Below are positions 25,239 to 36,300 of a DNA stretch of 64,000 nt, piece by piece. Position 1 is the stretch's first letter. Every line of letters starts with the position of its first letter. The position numbers were made by a program, and so were the translations under genes. The notes below the pieces were generated by a model that did not search any database, had not been told where the DNA came from, and was given only the letters and a program-made list of their open reading frames with translations. The stretch covers positions 21,777,289 to 21,841,288 of the forward strand of contig NC_045146.1 of NCBI RefSeq assembly GCF_008831285.2. Reading direction: 5' to 3'. This stretch comes from Nymphaea colorata. Taxonomy: Eukaryota; Streptophyta; Magnoliopsida; Nymphaeales; Nymphaeaceae.

Positions 25239-26635
25239 GAGTACCATGTCTGCTCATGAGGGGTGATGACCACAATATATTTCAACTTGCATATCAATGT
25301 CTCCTTTTTTTTTTATCATATGATAGAACAACAGTATCACACTTAACAGGTATGGGTACTTTTAATCAAAGGGCATTTCAAAAAAGCAACATTGTGTTGT
25401 TTTTAAAGTCATGATACAAAAAACACTGAGAATTCTCAAAAATATTGTGATGTTTCAATAATCTAGGCAGTGAACTAGGAGTTAAGGGAGACAAAGAATA
25501 AAACAATAGTTGTCATGTAGCAAAAGGATACATGTATGGTGTGACACAGGAGAATGAGAATCTTGACTTTTGGCGAATGGCAGATATGACAAGGCAAGGG
25601 AGGGAGTAGGGTAGGGGCAAGGGACACTCAATTGAAAACAAGGGGCATTGGGATTCTTTGGTCCACCAAGTACCCCATTTCAGGAATGGACACAGCAGAG
25701 GGCACAGCCTTTTTCTTTTCTGGAGTGGTCTCCTTGGACCACTCCTGTCCTCCTTTGCCCTAAGCAAAGGCTAGGGCTTTGGCTTTGCCTTCAAAATGGA
25801 CCACTCCCCCTTCTTTGCCCTCATCTGGGAAAGGGCGCTTCTCTCTAAAAGAGGGTGGGCGAGGGCCCCCCCCCCCCCCCCCCTTGTTGCTTTCTTGTCA
25901 GCAAATGCATCCAATGCCAATTAAAAAAAAAAAATATTTCAGTTTGATGTCTCTCCTTAAAAGAGACAATTTTTATATGTGCATACTTCTTAGATTGTTT
26001 TCTCATAAAGAAAATTTGTTCCCATTGCCTAAAATTAATGTTTGGATGTCGATTTGATGTTGGCCTGTGAAAAGGTGTATCTTTGGATGCTACCATTGAG
26101 CCAGACCCAGTTTTATTTTTATTTTTTTCTTTTAGTGTTCCCATGTTTGTTAGTGCTCTGGAAACACTAAAATAAAGGGGGGGGATGTCATTTTCTTCTT
26201 TGAGGGAGATGGGAAAGTTTACCTTGGATTCTCTTGAGTTCTTCTTTCTAGGAAAATGAAGCTGATCTAGCAAAAAAAACACAAAGTTCAGTTTTAAGCA
26301 CGTCATTCTCAACAGAAATTGAAAAATAAAGAAGAGTTGTTCTTGTACTTTTTTGATAAACCAGCAGAAAATCTTCACTTTGGTAGTCCTAGAGCATTAG
26401 GTCAGAGACAGAAAAAAAAAACCAGATAGATTAAATGAGATAATTAAAGTATTTTTTAAAATAAGTTGATGGAAAACATTTACTAAGTTTATCAATTTTT
26501 CGGAGTTGAATGGTGTTCACGTGTTTCATAAAAGCATGTTTTACATTAAACTATTTTTACAAATATGATGTTTATATTTTGTTAAAAATATTTTTTAAAT
26601 AAAAATTTAAAGGTTCTGGTTTTTGTCTCTTCTCC

Positions 26636-26693
<58 letters not shown>

Positions 26694-28524
26694 GCTAAAC
26701 GCATCCACTATATAAAATTTTTGTCGTATTCTCATATATAAACCCAAATAAGGTTCCACTAGCAAATTTGAAGTACAACAAAGGGGAGGAAAGAGAAGAG
26801 AAAAGATTTTGCGTTTTTGTTGTCATCGACCCGAAAAGCTTATCCTAAACTGTCAAAATTTTCAAAGCCGGCATGAATATTTTTCCAAAAGCTAGTGGAT
26901 TCTCAATCTTTGAAACTTCTGGAAGCCATATTTTTCTCCATCTCATTCTGTGAATCCGGCTGATTTCATAACTTGGGAGAGCATGCAATTCTTAGTGGGT
27001 CGGTAAAGCTGCTGCTGCTGCTGCTGCTTATAGAGAGAGAAAAGGCAAATGCGAGCTGAAGCATGGACGGAAAGAGGAGAAAAGAAAGAACGAAAGAAGA
27101 GCAGCCCTACCAGTTGGTGATGGAAATCGAAGGGGCCGTTCCCATTTCTCTAAGCAATTTGGAACCTCCATTCACGTCCGTTTCTGACCAATTCGAGAGA
27201 GAGAGAGAGAGAGAGAGGAAGAGGGGATGATGATTCTGTCTGCTGGAGACTGCAAGTGTACATTCTCTTCATCATGACTTGGAGATACAGGTCAAAATTA
27301 ATGGACGAAAAGGAGATGAGAAGCGACAAAGGCATTATAAGAGGAGATAAAAGATGAAGATTTCTGCGATCTTCTCTTCCCAACATCCTTCCTTGGCGTT
27401 GCTCTCTCTTCCTTACATCATCCATAACATGCATTGCGGAAAGGCACTCTTATCAGTATTATTGTGAAGACGATTGTATACCAAAAGGAGAGGCCAAAGA
27501 GTTCTTGCTTTTTCGTAAAGTAGCTCATCCCCATGAAGCCCTAGGCGATGCAACTGTGTGTGCGTGCACGCATGCACGTGTACATGCACGACAGGTGACG
27601 TATATTTCTATTTTATGTCTCCCCATTGGATAAGTTTTGGCAAAATCAAAAGAATAATGAACTCCTTCACTTTCTGTTGGTGATCTTATCCAAAGTAATG
27701 CTCTCTGCCCACTAAAATATATATATATATACTTCATCAAACAACACTAATGGTAGTAGCCACTGAACATTAAAATGAAGGGCGATGAGTTCGTTGATAT
27801 CTTCTGAAATGTGATCGATCAAATTGCATGATCCTTGGTCACAAAATTATGCTTTGAGATTGTGTTTGCGTGAGCACCATAATGAATTGTTTTTCCTTTC
27901 TAGGAAAAGAGATGCGTTGGATTCTCCAGATCCCGATTGACGGGGGCCGCACCTTGGAAAAGTCTGCCGGAAGCTTCCAGTTTTGGATCGGGATTTGGTG
28001 GCACTACTTCTGCAAGTTGCTCAACTTCTCTGCTGGCTAGTTTCGTAGTTAAGCAGCCATGGCGATTGTTCTCATCTCTTTAGAATTCTAGCCACGTTGC
28101 TCGGTTTGGAATCATATAAGAGCATTCATATCTACAATCTTGATAAAATTGTCGGCTTGGTATATAATAATACTAACAAAAGGTACTCTAAATACTCGGT
28201 TCGACTCGTATAACATTTGTTTTCTTGGACCAAATAGAATTTGCTTATACTCAACAACCTTACAAGCTCACGAAATGAAACTTTGCTATTCTTTTGTGAC
28301 TTCAACTTCAGTTAAAAACGTCCAAGGCAGCCTTATAATGGACGGAAATGATCTAGAAAAATAAAATATATAAAATGCAATTACTTATTTTATTTAAATG
28401 ATAAAAAAATTTAAAATTTCGCCAGGAAAAAGAAAAAAGCAGTGGAAGAAGAGAAAAAGGCAAATAGGATGTTTGTTCACTGAACAGGGTGTGCCTGCAG
28501 TACCAGGGCAGCAGCACATTACGT
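25239..28524. other. Gene desert with simple repeats
   Basis: Contains an 18-base poly(C) run at about 25866-25883, a (CT)n(TA)n tract at about 26.63-26.69 kb, a CTG triplet run near 27.01 kb and a GA run near 27.19 kb. The open frames in both directions (for example 25845-26378 -) are low-complexity and show no domains. Confidence 0.5.
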
Positions 28525-28815
28525 ATTAAAGTGGGGCCCGTGCGCCCTGGTGCTTGAGCCAGCAAGCCACGTCATCAAGACGTGGGGAACCACTAAGTGG
28601 GACCCACATCTGTGGACCCCACGGGTCGGGGGGAGGAAGAGAGACACTGACGTTTCTTTAGCCCTGTGGGGCCCGCCTTTTTTCCTTACGTGGCCGGACA
28701 TAGTGCCTGGTGAAGAGGGGACAGCTCGGTTGGGCCCCACGTTCTCCGACCCCCCCCCCGTACACCTCATGCCCCGTCACGTCCCCATCATGAGGGGAGA
28801 AGGTGGGTGGGACCA
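28525..28815. promoter_or_regulatory. Cluster of GTGGGNCCC (TCP-type) motifs
   Basis: At least five GGNCCC-type sites occur within 290 bases: GTGGGGCCC at 28531, GTGGGACCCAC at 28597, GTGGACCCCAC at 28612, GTGGGGCCC at 28666 and GGGCCCCAC at 28732. GTGGGNCCC/GGNCCCAC is the known binding core of plant TCP factors. The segment is GC-rich in AT-rich surroundings. No gene is visible next to it, so its regulatory role is inferred from the motif alone. Confidence 0.3.
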
Positions 28816-29773
28816 CTGTGCCGTTGGGGACGTCTATGTGATGGTGATGGTGATGATGATGGAGAACGATGATGATGATATGCTTAAGGACAATGCCCGA
28901 TGAAGGGAGGAAGCCCGTCTCGTTTCTCAATTCGTTTCCTATGATCATGTGCGAAAGATTATGCGCATGTGCATGTCGACATGGATGGCATATGAGTATA
29001 TGACCCCTCCATCATCGTTAACTCACTGTTTTGCCAAATACGAAAAAGAACCCCCTAAGTTCCGAATTTCGAACCGCTCCCTTTTCTTTTTGCGAAAAAT
29101 CTGCCAAACTTACAACCTTGCTTTAGTACTTAAAATTTCACTTGTTTGAGTTAAATAAAGATGGTCGGTTTGTCTTTGTTTGCGAGGAACACTTAGAAAA
29201 GAGAAACTATGAACTGTGCTCCTATGTAGAAAACTGGGTTAGATGCATCTTATTACTGAATTGGTGTTAATTTCATTTAGTTGAATTTGGTTAGGAAATT
29301 TGAATTCAATTATTGGTTGAAGGATATTTTGGATGAAGTTTTATAATTGGAGTTGAATACTGACACTCCATTGAGATTTGAACGCTTGAACCAGCCATGG
29401 TCTCTACACACATTGATCCAAACTGTTTGGACGTGGGTTTGATCCAGCTATTATCGATCTCTATTGATCAAATTCTGTGTGATCACATCTGGATTTGGAC
29501 TTGGAATTTGAACGTTTTTAGTCGAGTTTAAATTCTATGGGACAGGATCAGAGGTTTGTACGCATCAAGACCGTTTGATTCCTTAATCAACGGCATCCTT
29601 TTTTGTAAAAGCCTCCCTTTTCAACTTCATCGCATAACTAACTGTTGTCTTGTTGTTTTTGTCCGGTTTTCAAGCTACAATTGAGCGGACTTTTACCAGG
29701 TAATTAATTGCACGCAATGTTTTATAGCATCCCATCTCAAATCTAAGGTTGCTTTTAACAGTTGTGATACTTA
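28816..29773. other. Intergenic, nothing recognised
   Basis: A run of GATGAT triplets near 28.84-28.88 kb gives a polyhistidine frame on the minus strand, which is a triplet repeat and not a gene. The rest shows no coding or repeat signal that I can name. Confidence 0.45.
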
Positions 29774-29982
29774 GGAGGGCGTTTAATGGTTTGGAATTTT
29801 GATTCAAGAATAAAAATTCCGGAATCATAAGTCCTCCTTAAACTGGAATGAAATCAAAATTTCAGGTTTCAGTTTCTTAATTCGAGAAACAAAATACTCT
29901 GTTTGTTTAATAATTCTAATTTCTTAAAAAATAAGTATTTTGATTCTAAAATTCCATGATTCTAGACATATCAAATGCCCCC
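29774..29982. mobile_element. Tourist/Harbinger-like MITE, 209 bp
   Basis: Flanked by TTA on both sides (29771-29773 and 29983-29985). The left end reads GGAGGGCGTTTAATGG; the right end, inverted, reads GGGGGCATTTGATATG. Both continue inward into inverted GGAATTTT/GATTC-type sequence. A TTA duplication with GGGGGC-type ends is typical of PIF/Harbinger (Tourist) MITEs. No coding capacity. Confidence 0.65.
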
Positions 29983-29985
29983 TTA

Positions 29986-30827
29986 GAGTTTGTTTGGTGA
30001 GGGAGAATAGTTCATAACTATTTATGAATGTGCTTCAAAGATTGAGATAGGAAACAACCCCTTATGATTTCTAATTTAAACAAACATGTTATCTCAATAG
30101 CACGAATCTCAAATCCAAACTATAAACAAAAACCCATGGGTTTAAGGTCGGATGGAGGAGAGGTCTAGCCTTAAACACATGGATGTGAGATCTTTTGAGG
30201 GTATTTGAAAGGCTCAGATTTTAAATTCTCAGGATTTTAGAACTATGGATTTAAGATCTGACCATTTCCCCTTTGATGTTAAATGCAGCCTTTTCTGAAT
30301 GCAAAAACTAAAATGATGATCTCAAGTGTGGATCTTAGATCCGACCAAATATCCTTACTTTGATCAACCACCATGGATCTTTTGCCACATCTGCAAAAGC
30401 ATGCCATATTAGAATCATATTAAATTGATAGATTTTCAAATTCGGTATAAGAGATGACAAATCACACATCTGCAACAAACAAACACAACTCTAACGTTGA
30501 GGGTCGAAAATTGAGCGTCCATCTAGTGTTTATAAAACCGCTTTAGGGACCGAGTTTGCCGATTCAAGCGAGTCGGTTGCGAATTAGCTACTCATATTAA
30601 AAGAATCAATAAAAAAATAAATAAAAAATATGCAGAAAATTTCTTGCTTAAGGACACTATTATTACATCAAAAACTTTTGATCAAAGGGCAGTCCGTATG
30701 CAAATAACGAAATGACCAAGAAGTATCGATAAAGAAATAAGTAAAATTATGTGGGCTGGTGTGGGCAATTGCCCACACCACCACCAATATGATAGCACAA
30801 GAGATTAGGTTTTCACTTGAACTCCAC
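29986..30827. other. Intergenic between two transposons
   Basis: AT-rich with no gene. It contains a perfect 24-base palindrome, listed separately, and ends with the left target duplication (AACTCCAC, 30820-30827) of the next element. Confidence 0.45.
30757..30780. repeat. Perfect 24-bp palindrome
   Basis: TGGTGTGGGCAA is followed without spacer by its exact reverse complement. It lies 47 bases left of the hAT-like element. The GTGGGC...GCCCAC wording resembles ends of plant retroelement LTRs, but no second copy was found in the window. Confidence 0.8.
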
Positions 30828-31217
30828 TAAAAATGTTCAACAAGTGAGTCGAGCCTGAGCTGAGCCAGCCTGTCGATTAATCGAGTCTAATCTCGAGCTT
30901 GACTCATTTAGGCCAGTCAGTGAATAATGATCTTCCTCTTCTTCAGTAGAAGGAGAGGCGGAAAGAGAAAGAGAGAGAGAGAGAGAGAGAGGAAGGAGAG
31001 AAAAATGGAAAATAAGAAAGAGGGAGAGAGTCAAAGAGGAGAAATGAAAAACAAACCAGCCGAGTCAAGTTTAAACGATGCGAGCTTGTTTGGCTCGAAC
31101 TTGAGTCGTTCATAACTTAAGCTTGAACTCGACTCGTTTAATAAATGAATTGAGTTCGAGCCAACCGCATACGCGCGAGTTCGAGTAGATCTCGTTCTTG
31201 CTCGTTGTACATTCCTA
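30828..31217. mobile_element. TCGAG-rich hAT-type element, copy C, 390 bp
   Basis: An 8-bp direct duplication, AACTCCAC, flanks it exactly (30820-30827 and 31218-31225). The ends are inverted repeats: TAAAAATGTTCAAC at left and TAGGAATGTACAAC (inverted) at right. An 8-bp duplication and ends starting T-A-R-N fit the hAT superfamily. The arms contain TCGAG/GACTCG repeats, and a GA-rich microsatellite (about 30.95-31.03 kb) sits in the middle. There is no transposase, so it is non-autonomous. It is the best-preserved copy of the family at 19.65, 24.87 and 30.83 kb. Confidence 0.75.
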
Positions 31218-31225
31218 AACTCCAC

Positions 31226-33100
31226 TCATCGAGCTGCAGTCTCGTTTCAAACGCGTGATTAACTAAACGGTTACAGATGCAGCTGCCTCATGGAAAGGTT
31301 CAGTCTTACCTTCCTCGTGCAATCGCTTTTTCATACAGAAATTCAATTTTTATGATTTTTTTTTCGTGGTTTTTATATTGAAACAAACGGGGACTAAATA
31401 TGACTAGAAACTAAAACTACCCTGTTTGTCTTTCTTTGCTTCAAAGTCTTATTTGGTTGTAGCAGTTCCTTCCCTTTTTTGGACATAAGAAAGTCTTGGA
31501 AAGTGTCTTCTTGCGTTCAGATTTTATGTCTGTAAATCTTTCGAGAACAAAACTTCTTAATCCTCACACAAGAAAGAACAAAAATTCAGGGTATGTACTG
31601 GGAGACCGAGCTTTCACCTGCCCTTCTATCTTGAATCAAACGCGGGTCAAACCTTTCAGAAAGGTTTTCACCCCCATTAAATTTTTGAGACAAACCCGGC
31701 CCTGAAAGACTCGGACTGTTTTCTTCAAAATGATATAGAGAAAGAACCCCTAACCGAAGTTTTGATTGGAGAAATATGTCTTGAGCGGGATTCACGCTAA
31801 ATCCTTTCTCTGGTTACAACTTGCAAGAACAATGAAGATTCACGTAAATTAAGCTGGCATGCAGTTGGCTTCCTCGCCAGCTTGCTTTCATGGAGATGAT
31901 CTGCAACTGCTCCGTGATCAACTGGGCTAATTGTTGACGACGGCTGTAGACCAATTAGGCACAAAGTGGAGGCTTGCTGGCCTATTACGAACAGTGGCGG
32001 CGGAGCCAAAGAAAAATTTCCGGTGGAGCACTTATTCACACATTTTGATATTCAAAGGGGCACTATATGTATGTAACAAAACAAATCTTTGACAATGTTA
32101 ATGGGCAACTCCTATATATGGCTCTGCTTCTGCTTATGAAAGACTCAATTCTTTGGTGCTTTGGTTGGAACTAAGAATTTATAACTTGAATGAATTCCTT
32201 GAGGGTGATGCTTCCGATATGCTTCAATTTTAGATATCCGTATCTTTCCTTTTACAACACAGAAGATTGCCGATTGCCGCTACGAAACTTCAAAATGAAG
32301 AATGACTGTCTACCATCCTCGTCCCGTGTCCATTGTGTTGCTTACATAGAACAACAGGTTTAAGTCCGAAGAAATTTAGTTAGCTCAACATCAGGTGGGT
32401 CTTGCAGATTCATGCAACGTTCGGCACAGCTGTTTTAACTGGTCTTTTTTGCCTATTGCGCAGGTCCACATCCATTTCAACCATGCAGACTAGGACAAAT
32501 AAAAAGAAGAGACAGCCTTAGTTAGTTAGATAGATGGGTCTTTCTTTCACTTTCATCTTAACAATAAGCCTAACCATCATCATTAGGCATGTAAATAGAG
32601 GGATTCATATTGGATGAAAATGGACCTAGACTGGTCGATGCAGCCGTTCTCTAATACTACTAGAGCAAATGGAATATCGAGATAGTTTGGTCATCAGTTT
32701 GATTCCATCAAGTTCTTGCGAAGTTGGTTACTAAATGCGTGCATGCATGGACTGATTAATGATCATAGGGGTCGGTCGCTCTGACCGAAATATTTAATGA
32801 GGAAACGTTGGTGCTTGAAGTCATAGGTCAGCGGCACCTACATTTGTTCACTTGTATCCTAATAATTAGCTAACTACGAGCTTTCACGTTGCGAATATTT
32901 AAAAATTGATGCCTCGTTAACTCTAATGTTCACAGCATAAATAATTGGCACGTCTTAAAAGCAGTCTTTGGTTCATTAATATTATGTCAATAAATAACTT
33001 ACGTGTTAAGAGTATTTTGTTATATATATGTACGTGTAAGCTAATATGATTTTTAGTAGTTGGAAAACCAGAAAGTTAATGCGATTTTTGGGCATCATAT
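31226..33100. other. Intergenic, upstream of the Cdc14-like gene
   Basis: No gene or transposon ends recognised. The open frames at 31.5-32.0 kb lie on both strands and carry no domain. The last few hundred bases are AT-rich, as expected for a plant promoter. Confidence 0.45.
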
Positions 33101-33108
33101 TATAAAAG
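33101..33108 (+). promoter_or_regulatory. Candidate TATA box of the Cdc14-like gene
   Basis: TATAAAAG lies 210 bases before the ATG at 33318, which would give a leader of about 180 bases. A GA-rich tract (33297-33309) sits just before the start codon. Called on wording and position only. Confidence 0.4.
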
Positions 33109-33317
33109 AAAATGAAAAATACAGAAGAAAGTTTCAAGAGGATCTTTTGGCCTTCATTTCATGGTGGAAAGACTGAAATTTTGGTACGAAAGCGGTCTGT
33201 TTCCCATGAAAAGAAGTCGACTACTTCCGAGGGACCCAGAACTCGATTTCCTTCTCTTGTCGAAGATAGGAGACAAAAACTGAAAACGGAGGCTAAGAGA
33301 GAGAGAGGGTGAGGGAG

Positions 33318-36300
33318 ATGCATTTGAAGGCAGGGGGATTGTGGCGGGAGGAGGATGGGGCCGTGGCGGAGGACGAGTCTTCGCCGGTGGCCGAGCTGTC
33401 GAAGTCACTGGGGAGGCAGAAGCTCTATAGGGAGGTGACCCTCGCGCTGCGCAGCGGCCTCAGGGACGCCTGCGCCGACCTCTCTTTCCTCCGCCTCCGC
33501 GCCCTCCGCAACCTCCTCAAGTTCCTCCGCTCTGTTTCCGAGTCCGACCCCGCCATCCGCCTCTTCCAGCAGTCTCAGTCCTCCACCGATCTCCAAGGTT
33601 CTCTCTCTCTTTGGGCTGTTCTTGTCGAAGGTCACTTGTCTTCTCAGTGTAGATCGAGTTTTGGTTCCTTTTTCTTCCGTATTCAAGGCGATTCGCGTTG
33701 TGCGTTCTTCCTCTTAACTAGGGTTCATTTCATTGCTTAGTGAACACTGTTTTCGTTTTTGCTTCTTCTTCTTCTTTTCCAGTAGATTTTGTGTTGCTGT
33801 GCTGATGTCTGAGCTGTTCTAGATTTGGCAGAATCTGGTGATATTTTTAGCCCCGTAAATTTCTTTCTTGTGGCGATTATGTCGTTGTTTTGTAGAATCG
33901 TGGAGTTGATTTAGTTGGACGCTGTCGATTTTTGCTTGGGTGTTGACGGAGTGAAAATTGTGGTCGAAAATCTTTTCAGAACTAGAGGATTGTCAGGAAA
34001 AATTATTCTCTGATTGCAGCTTCACGTCCGATCTGCTTATCGGTGGTTCATAATTCGCTCTAGTCGGCATAAACCTTGCATCATGAACTTCCCATTAGGT
34101 ATCGGAAACTCAATGGGGTTCTAGAAATCTCAAATGGGTAGATCGTGATGATTTTCTTTTCCTTCGACTTTAAGGAAGCAACTTTTGAGTTCTAGAAGGG
34201 ATGCAATGATTACAATTTACTTTTACTATTAGGATAGAGACTCGTTATAATTCTGGAAGATTAGAACGCTGACGTTCTCTTTATTTTTCCTTTAATCGAA
34301 AAAGCGGGCCTTTTATTTAAGGACAATAATGGTTGTGGTGCTTTATTTCTTTAGAATCATGATCTTCTTCTTTACTATGAGGAAAGAAATGGGCGTAGTT
34401 TGACCATCAATGTTCTTTGAGTCCGTTTCAGTTGTAATTCCTGCATTGCTGCTTCTTATGTTATTATCAATTCGTTCTTGAACATGAAAGGCTGAAAGAC
34501 ATTTAATACAAGTTGCAACTACTAGATTTTTACTTTTTAGGGTGGAGAACCTGGACCACTTATCTCAGCTTGCCTTGCTCCTAACTTATCTCTTCCTGCA
34601 AGTACAATTCCTGCTATAAAAAAATCTGTCAAATTTGCGTCGGCAACAGTGTTAAACCTATTTTGCAAGGCATTAGGCAATATTTGGACCTCTATATCAG
34701 TATGCGTTGTTGATTGATGCTTATTGCATTTTAGTTTCTCATCGTTCAAATGACAATGCTAATAAGAATGCTGCTTCTTTTACTAACAGTTTTTTCTTTT
34801 TCTCATGATCATGTTTAGCCAGATGCTTGGTTGATATTTCCTCTACCTTCTTCTCATTTTGTTTGGTATAAAAATTTTCATTTCAAACATTTTTCTTCTG
34901 TGAGTATTATGGCCCTGTAGATATTTCTCAAGCTTAAGCTCTGTCATTATTGCAGTTGTCCCTGTCCTATATGAGCACACACTGGCAAAGCCGAAGGAGG
35001 TTCATGTGCCAGACTTGGATCATATATACAGTGTTGAGCCTCTTCAGATAACCAGTCCAGCCACAGATGGCGAAGTGGCTTTGGCTCTTAGAGTTCTGGA
35101 AGGATGTTGTATCCTTCACAAGGAGAGCAGAAATCTGGCTCATAAACATGGAGGAGTGAAGGTAAGGCCTTCTCTGACAGAATGTCTGCTCATGTGATCA
35201 TACTTGAAAATTGATCTCTTTGGATGCACAAAAGTCTCACGTTACTTGGACTTGCAGGATAATAGTTGCAATCTGCAAATCATATTTCCGTGACCTTCTC
35301 ATTCCATCCCATGCTTCGATATCTACATCTGTTGAGTTGTTCGAGTAAGGACAACCGAGTGATTGATTTAGAAACTTTAGATAACTTGGTATTGTTGAAA
35401 ATTTAGGTAAAAGAGTTGGATGAGTTTCCATTTCTGGTCAAAGTATGAACCGGGTTCATAGACTTCTTAGATATCAAAGCACTGATAGTGATAGGATAAA
35501 TATGGTGAAAGGTTGTGAGAGATAGGAGTTAGCAACTAATTCACCTAACCTGTATGTATGGCCTGTAAAGTGTAAAGTGTAAACTGATAAAGTCTGTGAA
35601 AGTTCTTTTAGGATTAGAAAAGACCTTGTTACATAGACTAGCAACTTGTGCGAAATGCAGATATAGGTAGGATTTTATGTTTGTGCTTCCATTTATATGG
35701 TTTTTCCAAAACGCAATGATATTCCATACAATTGTACTCTACTAGTCTAGGAAGCAAATGTGAGAAAAGAAAGAAGAAAGAAATTCTTTGAGTAAGAAAA
35801 AATGATAGAAATAAGCTTGTGATATTATCTTCATGTTCATTTTCAGACCTTCTGAAAGCAGATTATTTTTTGTAGGTACTTTTGAACATATTATCTACTC
35901 GAGGTGTGCTTGAGCAGGGTGCATGCTTGGATGCTATTGTTTCTTTAATGCTTGAATCACCTGCTAATCAGATGGTATGTCAAGCTCAACTTAAATTTAA
36001 GCTTGTGTATCTTGCTACTTGAAAAGTGGTTATCGTTACAAACTGCATTGGGTAGAGCACCATTACCCATGCAGTATCATAAAAACAACAAAAAATTTTC
36101 AATTAACAAATTCAAAAGCAAGGAGGTACTTTATACATTTAATACTCAAAGTATATTACTGTATGTTCTCTAAAACTATTTGATGCTCTATGCCTATTCA
36201 TCTAGTGTGATATAAATATTCACTGTGAGAAACAACAATGTATCTGCTTCAGAAATTCAAAAGCAAAGGCTACCTTAGAGGTTGTTTGGTTGCTGGAAGA

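Noticed and set aside
28658-28948. Minus-strand frame with a run of eight histidines
   Set aside because: The histidines come from a GATGATG-type triplet repeat; nothing else in the frame resembles a protein family.
33405-33686. 93-residue minus-strand frame over exon 1 of the Cdc14-like gene
   Set aside because: Glu/Leu-rich shadow of a GC-rich coding exon; the + strand frame has family motifs and matching splice sites.
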